Below are positions 9,747-22,466 of a stretch of DNA of 64,000 bases, piece after piece (position 1 is the first letter of the stretch; every line of letters starts with the position of its first letter). The stretch covers positions 1-64,000 of the forward strand of contig NC_079877.1 of the NCBI RefSeq assembly GCF_029227915.1, in the 5' to 3' direction. This stretch comes from Hydractinia symbiolongicarpus (Eukaryota > Cnidaria > Hydrozoa > Anthoathecata > Hydractiniidae). The position numbers were made by a program, and so were the translations under genes. The notes under the pieces are model-generated. The model was not told where the DNA came from. It saw only the letters and a list, made by a program, of their open reading frames with translations, and made no database searches.

Positions 9747-12588
9747 GAGACTTGTAGTTTTCAAAAATGTTTTCATTTTTGATGAGACGCAGAATAAAAG
9801 AAGTTTAATCGCCGGCAAACGAAAACCCACGATTTCCCGTAAATCCCGTGCTTGGCCCGTATAGTCGAGTATATACAAAGAAAGTACCCTGCGAGTAAAC
9901 TCATTTCCAGAACGATTTTTTAAATTATCTTTTCACCACTAAAACGCATGAGACTTGTAGTTCTCAAAAATGTTTTCATTTTTGATGAGACGCTGAATAA
10001 AAGAAGTTTAATCGCCGGCAAACGAAAACCCGAGATTTCCCGTAAATCCCTTGCATGGCCCGTATAGTCGAGCATATACAAAGAAAGTACCCTGCGAGTA
10101 AACTCATTTCCAGAACGATTTTTTAAATTATCTTTTCACCACTAAAACGCATGAGACTTGTAGTTTTCAAAAATGTTTTCATTTTTGATGAGACGCTGAA
10201 TAAAAGAAGTTTAATCGCCGGCAAACGAAAACCCGCGATTTCCCGTAAATCCCGTGCTTGGCCCGTATAGTCGAGTATATACAAAGAAAGTACCCTGCGA
10301 GTAAACTCATTTCCAGAACGATTTTTTAAATTATCTTTTCACCACTAAAACGCATGAGACTTGTAGTTCTCAAAAATGTTTTCATTTTTGATGAGACGCT
10401 GAATAAAAGAAGTTTAATCGCCGGCAAACGAAAACCCGAGATTTCCCGTAAATCCCGTGCTTGGCCCGTATAGTCGAGTATATACAAAGAAAGTACCCTG
10501 TGAGTAAACTCATTTCCAGAACGATTTTTTAAATTATCTTTTCACCACTAAAACGCACGAGACTTGTAGTTTTCAAAAATGTTTTCATTTTTGATGAGAC
10601 GCTGAATGAAAGAAGTTTAATCGCCGGCAAACGAAAACCCGCGTATTCCTGTAAATCCCGGACTCGGTCCGTAAAGTCAAAAGTATACAAAGAAAATACC
10701 CAGGGAGTAAACTCATTTCCAGAACGATTTTTTAAATTATCTTTTCACCACTAAAACGCATGAGACTTGTAATTTTCAAAAATGTTTTCATTTTTGATGA
10801 GACGCTGAATAAAAGATGTTTAATCACCGGCAAACGAAAAGCCGCGATTTCCCGTAAATCCCGGACTCGGCCCGTATAGTCAAAAGTATACAAAGAAAGT
10901 ACCCAGGGAGTAAACTCATTTCCCGAACGATTTTTTAAATTATTTTTTCATCACTAAAACAGATGAGACTTGTAGTTTTCAGGAATGTTTTCATTTTTGA
11001 TGACACGCTTAATGATAGAAGTTTAATCGCCGGCAAACGAAAACCCGCGATTTCCCGTAAATCCCGGGCTTGGCCCGTATAGTCGAGCATATACAAAGAA
11101 AGTACCCTGCGAGTAAACTCATTTCCAGAACGATTTTTTAAACTATCTTTTCACCACTAAAACGCATGAGACTTGTAGTTTTCAAAAATGTTTTCATTTT
11201 TGATGAGACGCAGAATAAAAGAAGTTTAATCGCCGGCAAACGAAAACCCACGATTTCCCGTAAATCCCGTGCTTGGCCCGTATAGTCGAGTATATACAAA
11301 GAAAGTACCCTGCGAGTAAACTCATTTCCAGAACGATTTTTTAAATTATCTTTTCACCACTAAAACGCATGAGACTTGTAGTTCTCAAAAATGTTTTCAT
11401 TTTTGATGAGACGCTGAATAAAAGAAGTTTAATCGCCGGCAAACGAAAACCCGAGATTTCCCGTAAATCCCTTGCATGGCCCGTATAGTCGAGCATATAC
11501 AAAGAAAGTACCCTGCGAGTAAACTCATTTCCAGAACGATTTTTTAAATTATCTTTTCACCACTAAAACGCATGAGACTTGTAGTTTTCAAAAATGTTTT
11601 CATTTTTGATGAGACGCTGAATAAAAGAAGTTTAATCGCCGGCAAACGAAAACCCGCGATTTCCCGTAAATCCCGTGCTTGGCCCGTATAGTCGAGTATA
11701 TACAAAGAAAGTACCCTGCGAGTAAACTCATTTCCAGAACGATTTTTTAAATTATCTTTTCACCACTAAAACGCATGAGACTTGTAGTTCTCAAAAATGT
11801 TTTCATTTTTGATGAGACGCTGAATAAAAGAAGTTTAATCGCCGGCAAACGAAAACCCGAGATTTCCCGTAAATCCCGTGCTTGGCCCGTATAGTCGAGT
11901 ATATACAAAGAAAGTACCCTGTGAGTAAACTCATTTCCAGAACGATTTTTTAAATTATCTTTTCACCACTAAAACGCACGAGACTTGTAGTTTTCAAAAA
12001 TGTTTTCATTTTTGATGAGACGCTGAATGAAAGAAGTTTAATCGCCGGCAAACGAAAACCCGCGTATTCCTGTAAATCCCGGACTCGGTCCGTAAAGTCA
12101 AAAGTATACAAAGAAAATACCCAGGGAGTAAACTCATTTCCAGAACGATTTTTTAAATTATCTTTTCACCACTAAAACGCATGAGACTTGTAATTTTCAA
12201 AAATGTTTTCATTTTTGATGAGACGCTGAATAAAAGATGTTTAATCACCGGCAAACGAAAAGCCGCGATTTCCCGTAAATCCCGGACTCGGCCCGTATAG
12301 TCAAAAGTATACAAAGAAAGTACCCAGGGAGTAAACTCATTTCCCGAACGATTTTTTAAATTATTTTTTCATCACTAAAACGCATGAGACTTGTAGTTTT
12401 CAGGAATGTTTTCATTTTTGATGACACGCTTAATGATAGAAGTTTAATCGCCGGCAAACGAAAACCCGCGATTTCCCGTAAATCCCTTGCATGGCCCGTA
12501 TAGTCGAGCATATACAAAGAAAGTACCCTGCGAGTAAACTCATTTCCAGAACGATTTTTTAAATTATCTTTTCACCACTAAAACGCAT
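9747..12588. repeat. 7-monomer HOR, two copies (1421 bp each)
   Basis: Seven units from 9747 to 11167 repeat from 11168 to 12588 in the same order. Both copies carry the ordered markers GACGCAGAAT with CCCACGATT, GTTCTC with CCCGAGATT, CCTTGCATGG, a second GTTCTC unit, GCGTATTCCTG, GTAATTTTC with CACCGG, and GATGACACGC. The only differences I noticed are in the last unit: ACAGATGAG against ACGCATGAG, a GGGCTTGG core against CTTGCATGG, and AAACTATC against AAATTATC. A third copy of most of the block starts at 14490. Confidence 0.92.
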
Positions 12589-14415
12589 GAGACTTGTAGT
12601 TTTCAAAAATGTTTTCATTTTTGATGAGACGCTGAATAAAAGAAGTTTAATCGGCGGCAAACGAAAACCCGCGATTTCCCGTAAATCCCGTGCTTGGCCC
12701 GTATAGTCGAGTATATACAAAGAAAGTACCCTGTGAGTAAACTCATTTCCAGAACGATTTTTTAAATTATCTTTTCACCACTACAACGTATGAGACTTGT
12801 AGTTTTCAAAAATGTTTTCATTTTTGATGAGACGCTGAATAAAAGAAGTTTAATCGCCGGCAAACGAAAACCCGCGATTTCCCCTAAATCCCGGACTCGG
12901 CCCGTATAGTCAAAAGTATATAAAGAAACTACCCAGGGAGTAAACTCATTTCCCGAACGATTTTTTAAATTATCTTTTGACCACTAAAACGCATGAGACT
13001 TGTAGTTTTCAGGAATGTTTTCATTTTTGATGAGACGCTTAATGAAAGAAGTTTAATCGCCGGCAAACGAAAACCCGCGATTTTCCGTAAATCCCGAGCT
13101 TGACCCGTATAGTCGAATATATACAAAGAAAGTACCCTGTGAGTAAACTCATTTCCCAAACGATTTTTTAAATTATTTTTTCACCACTAAAACGCATGAG
13201 ACTTGTAGTTTTCAAAAATGTTTTCATTTTTGATGAGACGCTGAATAAAAGTAGTTTAATCGCCGGCAAACGAAAACCCGCGATTTCCCGTAAATCCCGT
13301 GCTTGGCCCGTATAGTCGAGCATATACAAAGAAAGTACCCTGCGAGTAAACTCATTTCCAGAACGATTTTTTAAATTATCTTTTCACCACTAAAACGCAT
13401 GAGACTTGTAGTTCTCAAAAATGTTTTCATTTTTGATGAGACTCTGAATAAAAGAAGTTTAATCGCCGGCAAACGAAAACCCGCGAATTCCCCTAAATCC
13501 CGGACTCGGCCCGTATAGTCAAAAGTATATAAAGATACTACCCAGGTAGTAAACTCATTTCCCGAACGATTTTTTAAATTATTATTTGACCACTAAAACC
13601 CATGAGACTTGTAGTTTTCAGGAATGTTTTCATTTTTGATGAGACGCAGAATAAAAGTAGTTTAATCGCCGGCAAACGAAAACCCGCGATTTCCCGTAAA
13701 TCCCGTGCTTGGCCCGTATAGTCGAGCATATACAAAGAAAGTACCCTGTGAGTAAACTCATTTCCAGAACGATTTTTTAAATTATCTTTTCACCACTAAA
13801 ACGCATGAGACTTGTACTTTTCAAAAATGTTTTCATTTTTGATGAGACGCGGAATAAAAGAAGTTTAATCGCCGGCAAACGAAAACCCGCGATTTACCGT
13901 AAATCCCGGACTCGGCCCGTATATTCAAAAGTATACAAAGGAAAAACCCAAGGAGTAAACTCATTTCCCGAACGATTTTTTAAATTATTTTTTGACCACT
14001 ATAACACATGAGACTTGTAGTTTTCAGGAATGTTTTCATTTTTGATGAGACGCAGAATAAAAGTAGTTTAATCGCCGGCAAACGAAAACCCGCGATTTCC
14101 CGTAAATCCCGTGCTTGGCCCGCATAGTTGAGCATATACAAAGAAAGTACCCTGTGAGTAAACTCATTTCCAGAACGATTTTTTAAATTATCTTTTCACC
14201 ACTAAAACGCATGAGACTTGTACTTTTCAAAATTGTTTTCATTTTTGATGAGACGCAGAATAAAAGAAGTTTAATCGCCGGCAAACGAAAACCCGCGATT
14301 TACCGTAAATCCCGGACTCGGCCCGTATAGTCAAAAGTATACAAAGGAAAAACCCAAGGAGTAAACTCATTTCCCGAACGATTTTTTAAATTATTTTTTC
14401 ACCACTTAAACGTAT
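12589..14415. repeat. Segmental block, copy 1 (seven units recurring at 16040 and 22873), then a dimer
   Basis: Units 12589-14009 carry ordered markers: ATCGGCGGC, CACTACAACGTATG, GATTTTCCG with CTTGACCCG, AAAGTAGTTT, GAGACTCTGAAT, TTATTATTTGACC, and TTGTACTTTTC. The same order returns at 16040 (offset 3451 bp) and, with small changes, at 22873. Units 13604-14415 are two copies of the 406-bp dimer seen at 4876. The repeat at 16040 ends at a chimeric junction near 17400. Confidence 0.85.
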
Positions 14416-16039
14416 GATAACTGTAGTTTTCAAGAATGTTTTCATTTTTTATGAGACGCTGAATAAAAGAAGTTTAATCGCCGGCAAACGAAAACCCACG
14501 ATTTCCCGTAAATCCCGTGCTTGGCCCGTATAGTCGAGTATATACAAAGAAAGTACCCTGCGAGTAAACTCATTTCCAGAACGATTTTTTAAATTATCTT
14601 TTCACCACTAAAACGCATGAGACTTGTAGTTCTCAAAAATGTTTTCATTTTTGATGAGACGCTGAATAAAAGAAGTTTAATCGCCGGCAAACGAAAACCC
14701 GAGATTTCCCGTAAATCCCTTGCATGGCCCGTATAGTCGAGCATATACAAAGAAAGTACCCTGCGAGTAAACTCATTTCCAGAACGATTTTTTAAATTAT
14801 CTTTTCACCACTAAAACGCATGAGACTTGTAGTTTTCAAAAATGTTTTCATTTTTGATGAGACGCTGAATAAAAGAAGTTTAATCGCCGGCAAACGAAAA
14901 CCCGCGATTTCCCGTAAATCCCGTGCTTGGCCCGTATAGTCGAGTATATACAAAGAAAGTACCCTGCGAGTAAACTCATTTCCAGAACGATTTTTTAAAT
15001 TATCTTTTCACCACTAAAACGCATGAGACTTGTAGTTCTCAAAAATGTTTTCATTTTTGATGAGACGCTGAATAAAAGAAGTTTAATCGCCGGCAAACGA
15101 AAACCCGAGATTTCCCGTAAATCCCGTGCTTGGCCCGTATAGTCGAGTATATACAAAGAAAGTACCCTGTGAGTAAACTCATTTCCAGAACGATTTTTTA
15201 AATTATCTTTTCACCACTAAAACGCACGAGACTTGTAGTTTTCAAAAATGTTTTCATTTTTGATGAGACGCTGAATGAAAGAAGTTTAATCGCCGGCAAA
15301 CGAAAACCCGCGTATTCCTGTAAATCCCGGACTCGGTCCGTAAAGTCAAAAGTATACAAAGAAAATACCCAGGGAGTAAACTCATTTCCAGAACGATTTT
15401 TTAAATTATCTTTTCACCACTAAAACGCATGAGACTTGTAATTTTCAAAAATGTTTTCATTTTTGATGAGACGCTGAATAAAAGATGTTTAATCACCGGC
15501 AAACGAAAAGCCGCGATTTCCCGTAAATCCCGGACTCGGCCCGTATAGTCAAAAGTATACAAAGAAAGTACCCAGGGAGTAAACTCATTTCCCGAACGAT
15601 TTTTTAAATTATTTTTTCATCACTAAAACGCATGAGACTTGTAGTTTTCAGGAATGTTTTCATTTTTGATGACACGCTTAATGATAGAAGTTTAATCGCC
15701 GGCAAACGAAAACCCGCGATTTCCCGTAAATCCCGGGCTTGGCCCGTATAGTCGAATGTATACAAAAAAAGTACCCTGCGAGTAAACTCATTTCCAGAAC
15801 GATTTTTTAAATTATCTTTTCACCACTAAAACGCACGAGACTTGTAGTTTTCAGGAATGTTTTCATTTTTGATGAGACGCTGAATAAAAGTAGTTTAATC
15901 GCCGGCAAACGAAAACCCGCGATTTCCCGTAAATCCCTTGCATGGCCCGTATAGTCGAGCATATACAAAGAAAGTACCCTGCGAGTAAACTCATTTCCAG
16001 AACGATTTTTTAAATTATCTTTTCACCACTAAAACGCAT
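14416..16039. repeat. Third copy of the 7-mer, entered through a chimeric unit
   Basis: The unit at 14416 starts as a CACTTAAACG/GATAACTG subtype with TTTTTATGAG, like 6094. From about 14490 it becomes the CCCACGATT sequence of the 7-mer first unit. Units 14619 to 15634 then follow the 7-mer order, 3248 bp downstream of 11371-12386. The unit at 15837 (TTCAGGAATG with CTTGCATGG) resembles 9544. The switch inside 14416 marks the join between two array segments. Confidence 0.85.
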
Positions 16040-17460
16040 GAGACTTGTAGTTTTCAAAAATGTTTTCATTTTTGATGAGACGCTGAATAAAAGAAGTTTA
16101 ATCGGCGGCAAACGAAAACCCGCGATTTCCCGTAAATCCCGTGCTTGGCCCGTATAGTCGAGTATATACAAAGAAAGTACCCTGTGAGTAAACTCATTTC
16201 CAGAACGATTTTTTAAATTATCTTTTCACCACTACAACGTATGAGACTTGTAGTTTTCAAAAATGTTTTCATTTTTGATGAGACGCTGAATAAAAGAAGT
16301 TTAATCGCCGGCAAACGAAAACCCGCGATTTCCCCTAAATCCCGGACTCGGCCCGTATAGTCAAAAGTATATAAAGAAACTACCCAGGGAGTAAACTCAT
16401 TTCCCGAACGATTTTTTAAATTATCTTTTGACCACTAAAACGCATGAGACTTGTAGTTTTCAGGAATGTTTTCATTTTTGATGAGACGCTTAATGAAAGA
16501 AGTTTAATCGCCGGCAAACGAAAACCCGCGATTTTCCGTAAATCCCGAGCTTGACCCGTATAGTCGAATATATACAAAGAAAGTACCCTGTGAGTAAACT
16601 CATTTCCCAAACGATTTTTTAAATTATTTTTTCACCACTAAAACGCATGAGACTTGTAGTTTTCAAAAATGTTTTCATTTTTGATGAGACGCTGAATAAA
16701 AGTAGTTTAATCGCCGGCAAACGAAAACCCGCGATTTCCCGTAAATCCCGTGCTTGGCCCGTATAGTCGAGCATATACAAAGAAAGTACCCTGCGAGTAA
16801 ACTCATTTCCAGAACGATTTTTTAAATTATCTTTTCACCACTAAAACGCATGAGACTTGTAGTTCTCAAAAATGTTTTCATTTTTGATGAGACTCTGAAT
16901 AAAAGAAGTTTAATCGCCGGCAAACGAAAACCCGCGAATTCCCCTAAATCCCGGACTCGGCCCGTATAGTCAAAAGTATATAAAGATACTACCCAGGTAG
17001 TAAACTCATTTCCCGAACGATTTTTTAAATTATTATTTGACCACTAAAACCCATGAGACTTGTAGTTTTCAGGAATGTTTTCATTTTTGATGAGACGCAG
17101 AATAAAAGTAGTTTAATCGCCGGCAAACGAAAACCCGCGATTTCCCGTAAATCCCGTGCTTGGCCCGTATAGTCGAGCATATACAAAGAAAGTACCCTGT
17201 GAGTAAACTCATTTCCAGAACGATTTTTTAAATTATCTTTTCACCACTAAAACGCATGAGACTTGTACTTTTCAAAAATGTTTTCATTTTTGATGAGACG
17301 CGGAATAAAAGAAGTTTAATCGCCGGCAAACGAAAACCCGCGATTTACCGTAAATCCCGGACTCGGCCCGTATATTCAAAAGTATACAAAGGAAAAACCC
17401 TGCGAGTAAACTCATTTCCAGAACGATTTTTTAAATTATCTTTTCACCACTAAAACGCAT
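16040..17460. repeat. Segmental block, copy 2, ending in a chimeric unit
   Basis: Seven units match 12589-14009 at an offset of 3451 bp and share ATCGGCGGC, CACTACAACG, GAGACTCTG and TTATTATTTGACC. Agreement stops inside the unit at 17258: up to about 17400 it reads like 13807 (TATATTCAAAAG, GGAAAAACCC), then it switches to TGCGAGTAAACTC and CCAGAACG where copy 1 has AAGGAG and CCCGAACG. The truncated unit follows directly. Confidence 0.87.
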
Positions 17461-17595
17461 GAGACTTGTAGCCCGCGATTTCCCGTAAATCCCGGGCTTG
17501 GCCCGTATAGTCGAATGTATACAAAGAAAGTACCCTGTGAGTAAACTCATTTCCCAAACGATTTTTTAAATTATTTTTTCACCACTAAAACGCAT
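17461..17595 (+). repeat. Truncated 135-bp monomer with a 68-bp internal deletion
   Basis: The start word GAGACTTGTAG is followed directly by CCCGCGATTT. Compared with the reference unit, positions 12-79 are missing, which removes the whole hairpin motif, the AATAAA word and the GCCGGC site. The rest is normal and ends with CCCAAACG. The next unit starts 135 bp later. It is the only large indel in the window, and I see no microhomology at the join. It lies 60 bp after a subtype switch at about 17400, so both could come from one repair event. An assembly or read error is possible but less likely, since both flanks stay in register. Confidence 0.93.
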
Positions 17596-18813
17596 GAGAC
17601 TTGTAGTTTTCAAAAATGTTTTCATTTTTGATGAGACGCGGAATAAAAGAAGTTTAATCGCCGGCAAACGAAAACCCGCGAATTCCCGTAAATCCCGTGC
17701 TTGGCCCGTATAGTCGAGCATATACAAAGAAAGTACCCTGTGAGTAAACTCATTTCCAGAACGATTTTTTAAATTATCTTTTCACCACTAAAACGCATGA
17801 GACTTGTACTTTTCAAAAATGGTTTCATTTTTGATGAGACGCGAAATAAAAGAAGTTTAATCGCCGGCAAACGAAAACCCGCAATTTACCGTAAATCCCG
17901 GACTCGGCCCGTATAGTCAAAAGTATACAAAGGAAATACCCAAGGAGTAAACTCATTTCCCGAACGATTTTTTAAATTATTTTTTCACCACTTAAACGTA
18001 TGAGAACTGTAGTTTTCAAGAATGTTTTTTTTTTTGATGAGACGCTGAATAAAAGAAGTTTAATCGCCGGCAAACGAAAACCCGCGATTTCCCGCAAATC
18101 CCGGACTCGGCCCGTATAGTCAAAAGTATACAAAGAAAGTACCCTGCGAGTAAACTCATTTCCAGAACGATTTTTTAAATTATCTTTTCACCACTAAAAC
18201 GCACGAGACTTGTAATTTTCAAAAATGTTTTCATTTTTGATGAGACGCTGAATAAAAGAAGTTTAATCGCCGGCAAACGAAAACCCGCGATTTCCCCTAA
18301 ATCCCGGGCTTGGCCCGTATAGTCGAATGTATACAAAGAAAGTACCCTGTGAGTAAACTCATTTCCCAAACGATTTTTTAAATTATTTTTTCACCACTAA
18401 AACGCATGAGACTTGTAGTTTTCAAAAATGTTTTCATTTTTGATGAGACGCTGAATAAAAGAAGTTTAATCGCCGGCAAACGAAAACCCGCGATTTCCCG
18501 TAAATCCCGGGCTTGGCCCGTATAGTCGAATGTATACAAAGAAAGTACCCTGTGAGTAAACTCATTTCCCAAACGATTTTTTAAATTATTTTTTCACCAC
18601 TATAACACATGAGACTTGTAGTTTTCAAAAATGTTTTCATTTTTGATGAGACGCGGAATAAAAGAAGTTTAATCGTCGGCAAACGAAAACCCGCGATTTA
18701 CTGTAAATCCCGGACTCGGCCCGTATAGTCAAAAGTATACAAAGAAAATACCCAGGCAGTAAACTCATTTCCGGAACGATTTTTTAAATTATTTTTTCAC
18801 CACTAAAACGTAT
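17596..18813 (+). repeat. Six monomers, forerunner of the 12/13-mer
   Basis: Units at 17596, 17799, 18002, 18205, 18408 and 18611. Their subtypes (GTACTTTTC with ATGGTTTC; GAACTGTAG; a doublet with CCCAAACG ends; ACTATAACACATG) recur at 24700-26527 in related order. The unit at 18002 contains an 11-T run (18025-18035). The unit at 18611 joins an ACTATAACAC start to a CGTCGGC/CCAGGCAG end, which sits on two separate units at 25513 and 25716. Confidence 0.8.
18025..18035 (+). repeat. 11-T homopolymer replacing the hairpin right-arm start
   Basis: Where other units read ATGTTTTCATTTTTG, this one has ATG followed by 11 T and GATGAG. Related units at 26325, 28965 and 31605 have ATGTTTTTATTTTTG, one of the two changes. 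The run could have arisen through that intermediate by a single A-to-T change, or by slippage. It destroys the dyad in this unit. Confidence 0.8.
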
Positions 18814-21800
18814 GAGACTTGTAGTTTTCAATAATGTTTTCATTTTTGATGAGACGCTGAATCAAAAGAAGTTTAATCGCCGGCAAACGAAAACCCGCGA
18901 ATTCCCGTAAATCCCGTGCTTGGCCCGTATAGTCGAGCATATACAAAGAAAGTACCCTGTGAGTAAACTCATTTCCAGAACGATTTTTTAAATTATCTTT
19001 TCACCACTAAAACGCATGAGACTTGTACTTTTCAAAAATGGTTTCATTTTTGATGAGACGCGAAATAAAAGAAGTTTAATCGCCGGCAAACGAAAACCCG
19101 CGATTTCCCCTAAATCCCGGACTCGGCCCGTATAGTCAAAAGTATATAAAGAAACTACCCAGGTAGTAAACTCATTTCCCGAACGATTTTTTAAATCATT
19201 TTTTGACCACTAAAACCCATGAGACTTGTAGTTTTCAGGAATGTTTTCATTTTTGATGAGACGCTGAATAAAAGTAGTTTAATCGCCGGCAAACGAAAAC
19301 CCGCGATTTCCCGTAAATCCCGTGCATGGCCCGTATAGTCGAGCATATACAAAGAAAGTACCCTGCGAGTAAACTCATTTCCAGAGCGATTTTTTAAATT
19401 ATCTTTTCACCACTAAAACGCATGAGACTTGTAGTTTTCAAAAATGTTTTCATTTTTGATGAGACGCTGAATAAAAGAAGTTTAATCGCCGGCAAACGAA
19501 AATCCGCGATTTCCCCTAAATCCCGGACTCGGCCCGTATAGTCAAAAGTATATAAAGAAACTACCCAGGGAGTAAACTCATTTCCCGAACGATTTTTTAA
19601 ATTATCTTTTGACCACTAAAACGCATGAGACTTGTAGTTTTCAGGAATGTTTTCATTTTTGATGAGACGCTTAATGAAAGAAGTTTAATCGCCGGCAAAC
19701 GAAAACCCGCGATTTTCCGTAAATCCCGAGCTTGACCCGTATATTCAAATGTATACAAAGAAAGTACCCTGTGAGTAAACTCATTTCCCAAACGATTTTT
19801 TAAATTATTTTTCACCACTAAAACGCATGAGACTTGTAGTTTTCAAAAATGTTTTCATTTTTGATGAGACGCTGAATAAAAGTAATTTAATCGCCGGCAA
19901 ACGAAAACCCGCGATTTCCCGTAAATCCCGTGCTTGGCCCGTATAGTCGAGCATATACAAAGAAAGTACCCTGCGAGTAAACTCATTTCCAGAACGATTT
20001 TTTAAATTATCTTTTCACCACTAAAACGCATGAGACTTGTAGTTCTCAAAAATGTTTTCATTTTTGATGAGACGCTGAATAAAAGAAGTTTAATCGCCGG
20101 CAAACGAAAACCCGAGATTTCCCGTAAATCCCGTGCTTGGCCCGTATAGTCGAGTATATACAAAGAAAGTACCCTGTGAGTAAACTCATTTCCAGAACGA
20201 TTTTTTAAATTATCTTTTCACCACTAAAACGCACGAGACTTGTAGTTTTCAAAAATGTTTTCATTTTTGATGAGACGCTGAATGAAAGAAGTTTAATCGC
20301 CGGCAAACGAAAACCCGCGTATTCCTGTAAATCCCGGACTCGGTCCGTAAAGTCAAAAGTATACAAAGAAAATACCCAGGGAGTAAACTCATTTCCAGAA
20401 CGATTTTTTAAATTATCTTTTCACCACTAAAACCCATGAGACTTGTAATTTTCAAAAATGTTTTCATTTTTGATGAGACGCTGAATAAAAGATGTTTAAT
20501 CACCGGCAAACGAAAAGCCGCGATTTCCCGTAAATCCCGGACTCGGCCCGTATAGTCAAAAGTATACAAAGAAAATACCCAGGCAGTAAACTCATTTCCG
20601 GAACGATTTTTTAAATTATTTTTTCACCACTAAAACGTATGAGACTTGTAGTTTTCAATAATGTTTTCATTTTTGATGAGACGCTGAATAAAAGAAGTTT
20701 AATCGCCGGCAAACGAAAACCCGCGAATTCCCGTAAATCCCGTGCTTGGCCCGTATAGTCGAGCATATACAAAGAAAGTACCCTGTGAGTAAACTCATTT
20801 CCAGAACGATTTTTTAAATTATCTTTTCACCACTAAAACGCATGAGACTTGTACTTTTCAAAAATGGTTTCATTTTTGATGAGACGCGAAATAAAAGAAG
20901 TTTAATCGCCGGCAAACGAAAACCCGCGATTTCCCCTAAATCCCGGACTCGGCCCGTATAGTCAAAAGTATATAAAGAAACTACCCAGGTAGTAAACTCA
21001 TTTCCCGAACGATTTTTTAAATCATTTTTTGACCACTAAAACCCATGAGACTTGTAGTTTTCAGGAATGTTTTCATTTTTGATGAGACGCTGAATAAAAG
21101 TAGTTTAATCGCCGGCAAACGAAAACCCGCGATTTCCCGTAAATCCCGTGCATGGCCCGTATAGTCGAGCATATACAAAGAAAGTACCCTGCGAGTAAAC
21201 TCATTTCCAGAGCGATTTTTTAAATTATCTTTTCACCACTAAAACGCATGAGACTTGTAGTTTTCAAAAATGTTTTCATTTTTGATGAGACGCTGAATAA
21301 AAGAAGTTTAATCGCCGGCAAACGAAAACCCGCGATTTCCCCTAAATCCCGGACTCGGCCCGTATAGTCAAAAGTATATAAAGAAACTACCCAGGGAGTA
21401 AACTCATTTCCCGAACGATTTTTTAAATTATCTTTTGACCACTAAAACGCATGAGACTTGTAGTTTTCAGGAATGTTTTCATTTTTGATGAGACGCTTAA
21501 TGAAAGAAGTTTAATCGCCGGCAAACAAAAACCCGCGATTTTCCGTAAATCCCGAGCTTGACCCGTATATTCAAATGTATACAAAGAAAGTACCCTGTGA
21601 GTAAACTCATTTCCCAAACGATTTTTTAAATTATTTTTCACCACTAAAACGCATGAGACTTGTAGTTTTCAAAAATGTTTTCATTTTTGATGAGACGCTG
21701 AATAAAAGTAATTTAATCGCCGGCAAACGAAAACCCGCGATTTCCCGTAAATCCCGTGCTTGGCCCGTATAGTCGAGCATATACAAAGAAAGTACCCTGC

Positions 21801-22466
21801 GAGTAAACTCATTTCCAGAACGATTTTTTAAATTATCTTTTCACCACTAAAACGCATGAGACTTGTAGTTCTCAAAAATGTTTTCATTTTTGATGAGACG
21901 CTGAATAAAAGAAGTTTAATCGCCGGCAAACGAAAACCCGAGATTTCCCGTAAATCCCGTGCTTGGCCCGTATAGTAGAGTATATACAAAGAAAGTACCC
22001 TGTGAGTAAACTCATTTCCAGAACGATTTTTTAAATTATCTTTTCACCACTAAAACGCACGAGACTTGTAGTTTTCAAAAATGTTTTCATTTTTGATGAG
22101 ACGCTGAATGAAAGAAGTTTAATCGCCGGCAAACGAAAACCCGCGTATTCCTGTAAATCCCGGACTCGGTCCGTAAAGTCAAAAGTATACAAAGAAAATA
22201 CCCAGGGAGTAAACTCATTTCCAGAACGATTTTTTAAATTATCTTTTCACCACTAAAACCCATGAGACTTGTAATTTTCAAAAATGTTTTCATTTTTGAT
22301 GAGACGCTGAATAAAAGATGTTTAATCACCGGCAAACGAAAAGCCGCGATTTCCCGTAAATCCCGGACTCGGCCCGTATAGTCAAAAGTATACAAAGAAA
22401 GTACCCAGGGAGTAAACTCATTTCCCGAACGATTTTTTAAATTATTTTTTCATCACTAAAACGCAT
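18814..22466. repeat. 9-monomer HOR, two copies (1827 and 1826 bp)
   Basis: Nine units from 18814 to 20640 repeat from 20641 to 22466. Shared markers in order are TTCAATAATG, ATGGTTTC with GCGAAAT, AAATCATTTTTTGACC, CCAGAGCGATT, CTTGACCCGTATATTC, AAAGTAATTT, GTTCTC with CCCGAGATT, GCGTATTCCTG, and ACCCATGAG with GTAATTTTC. The copies differ by few substitutions (AAACGAAAACC against AAACAAAAACC; TAGTCGAG against TAGTAGAG) and by one inserted base in the first unit of copy 1 (GAATCAAAAG near 18862). Both copies carry the same 1-bp T deletion (units 19627 and 21453). The crossover lies in the second half of units 18611/20438, around CCAGGCAG. Confidence 0.93.

Noticed and set aside
13805-14011. 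Plus-strand reading frame of 68 codons, with a similar one at 17256-17453
   Set aside because: Both lie in the dimer subtype with TTGTACTTTTC. They start in the array's own GCATGAGACTT word and stop in the next unit; there is no family resemblance.
17461-17595. Breakpoint as a mobile-element excision scar
   Set aside because: There is no target-site duplication or added bases at the join; it is a simple internal deletion within one unit.
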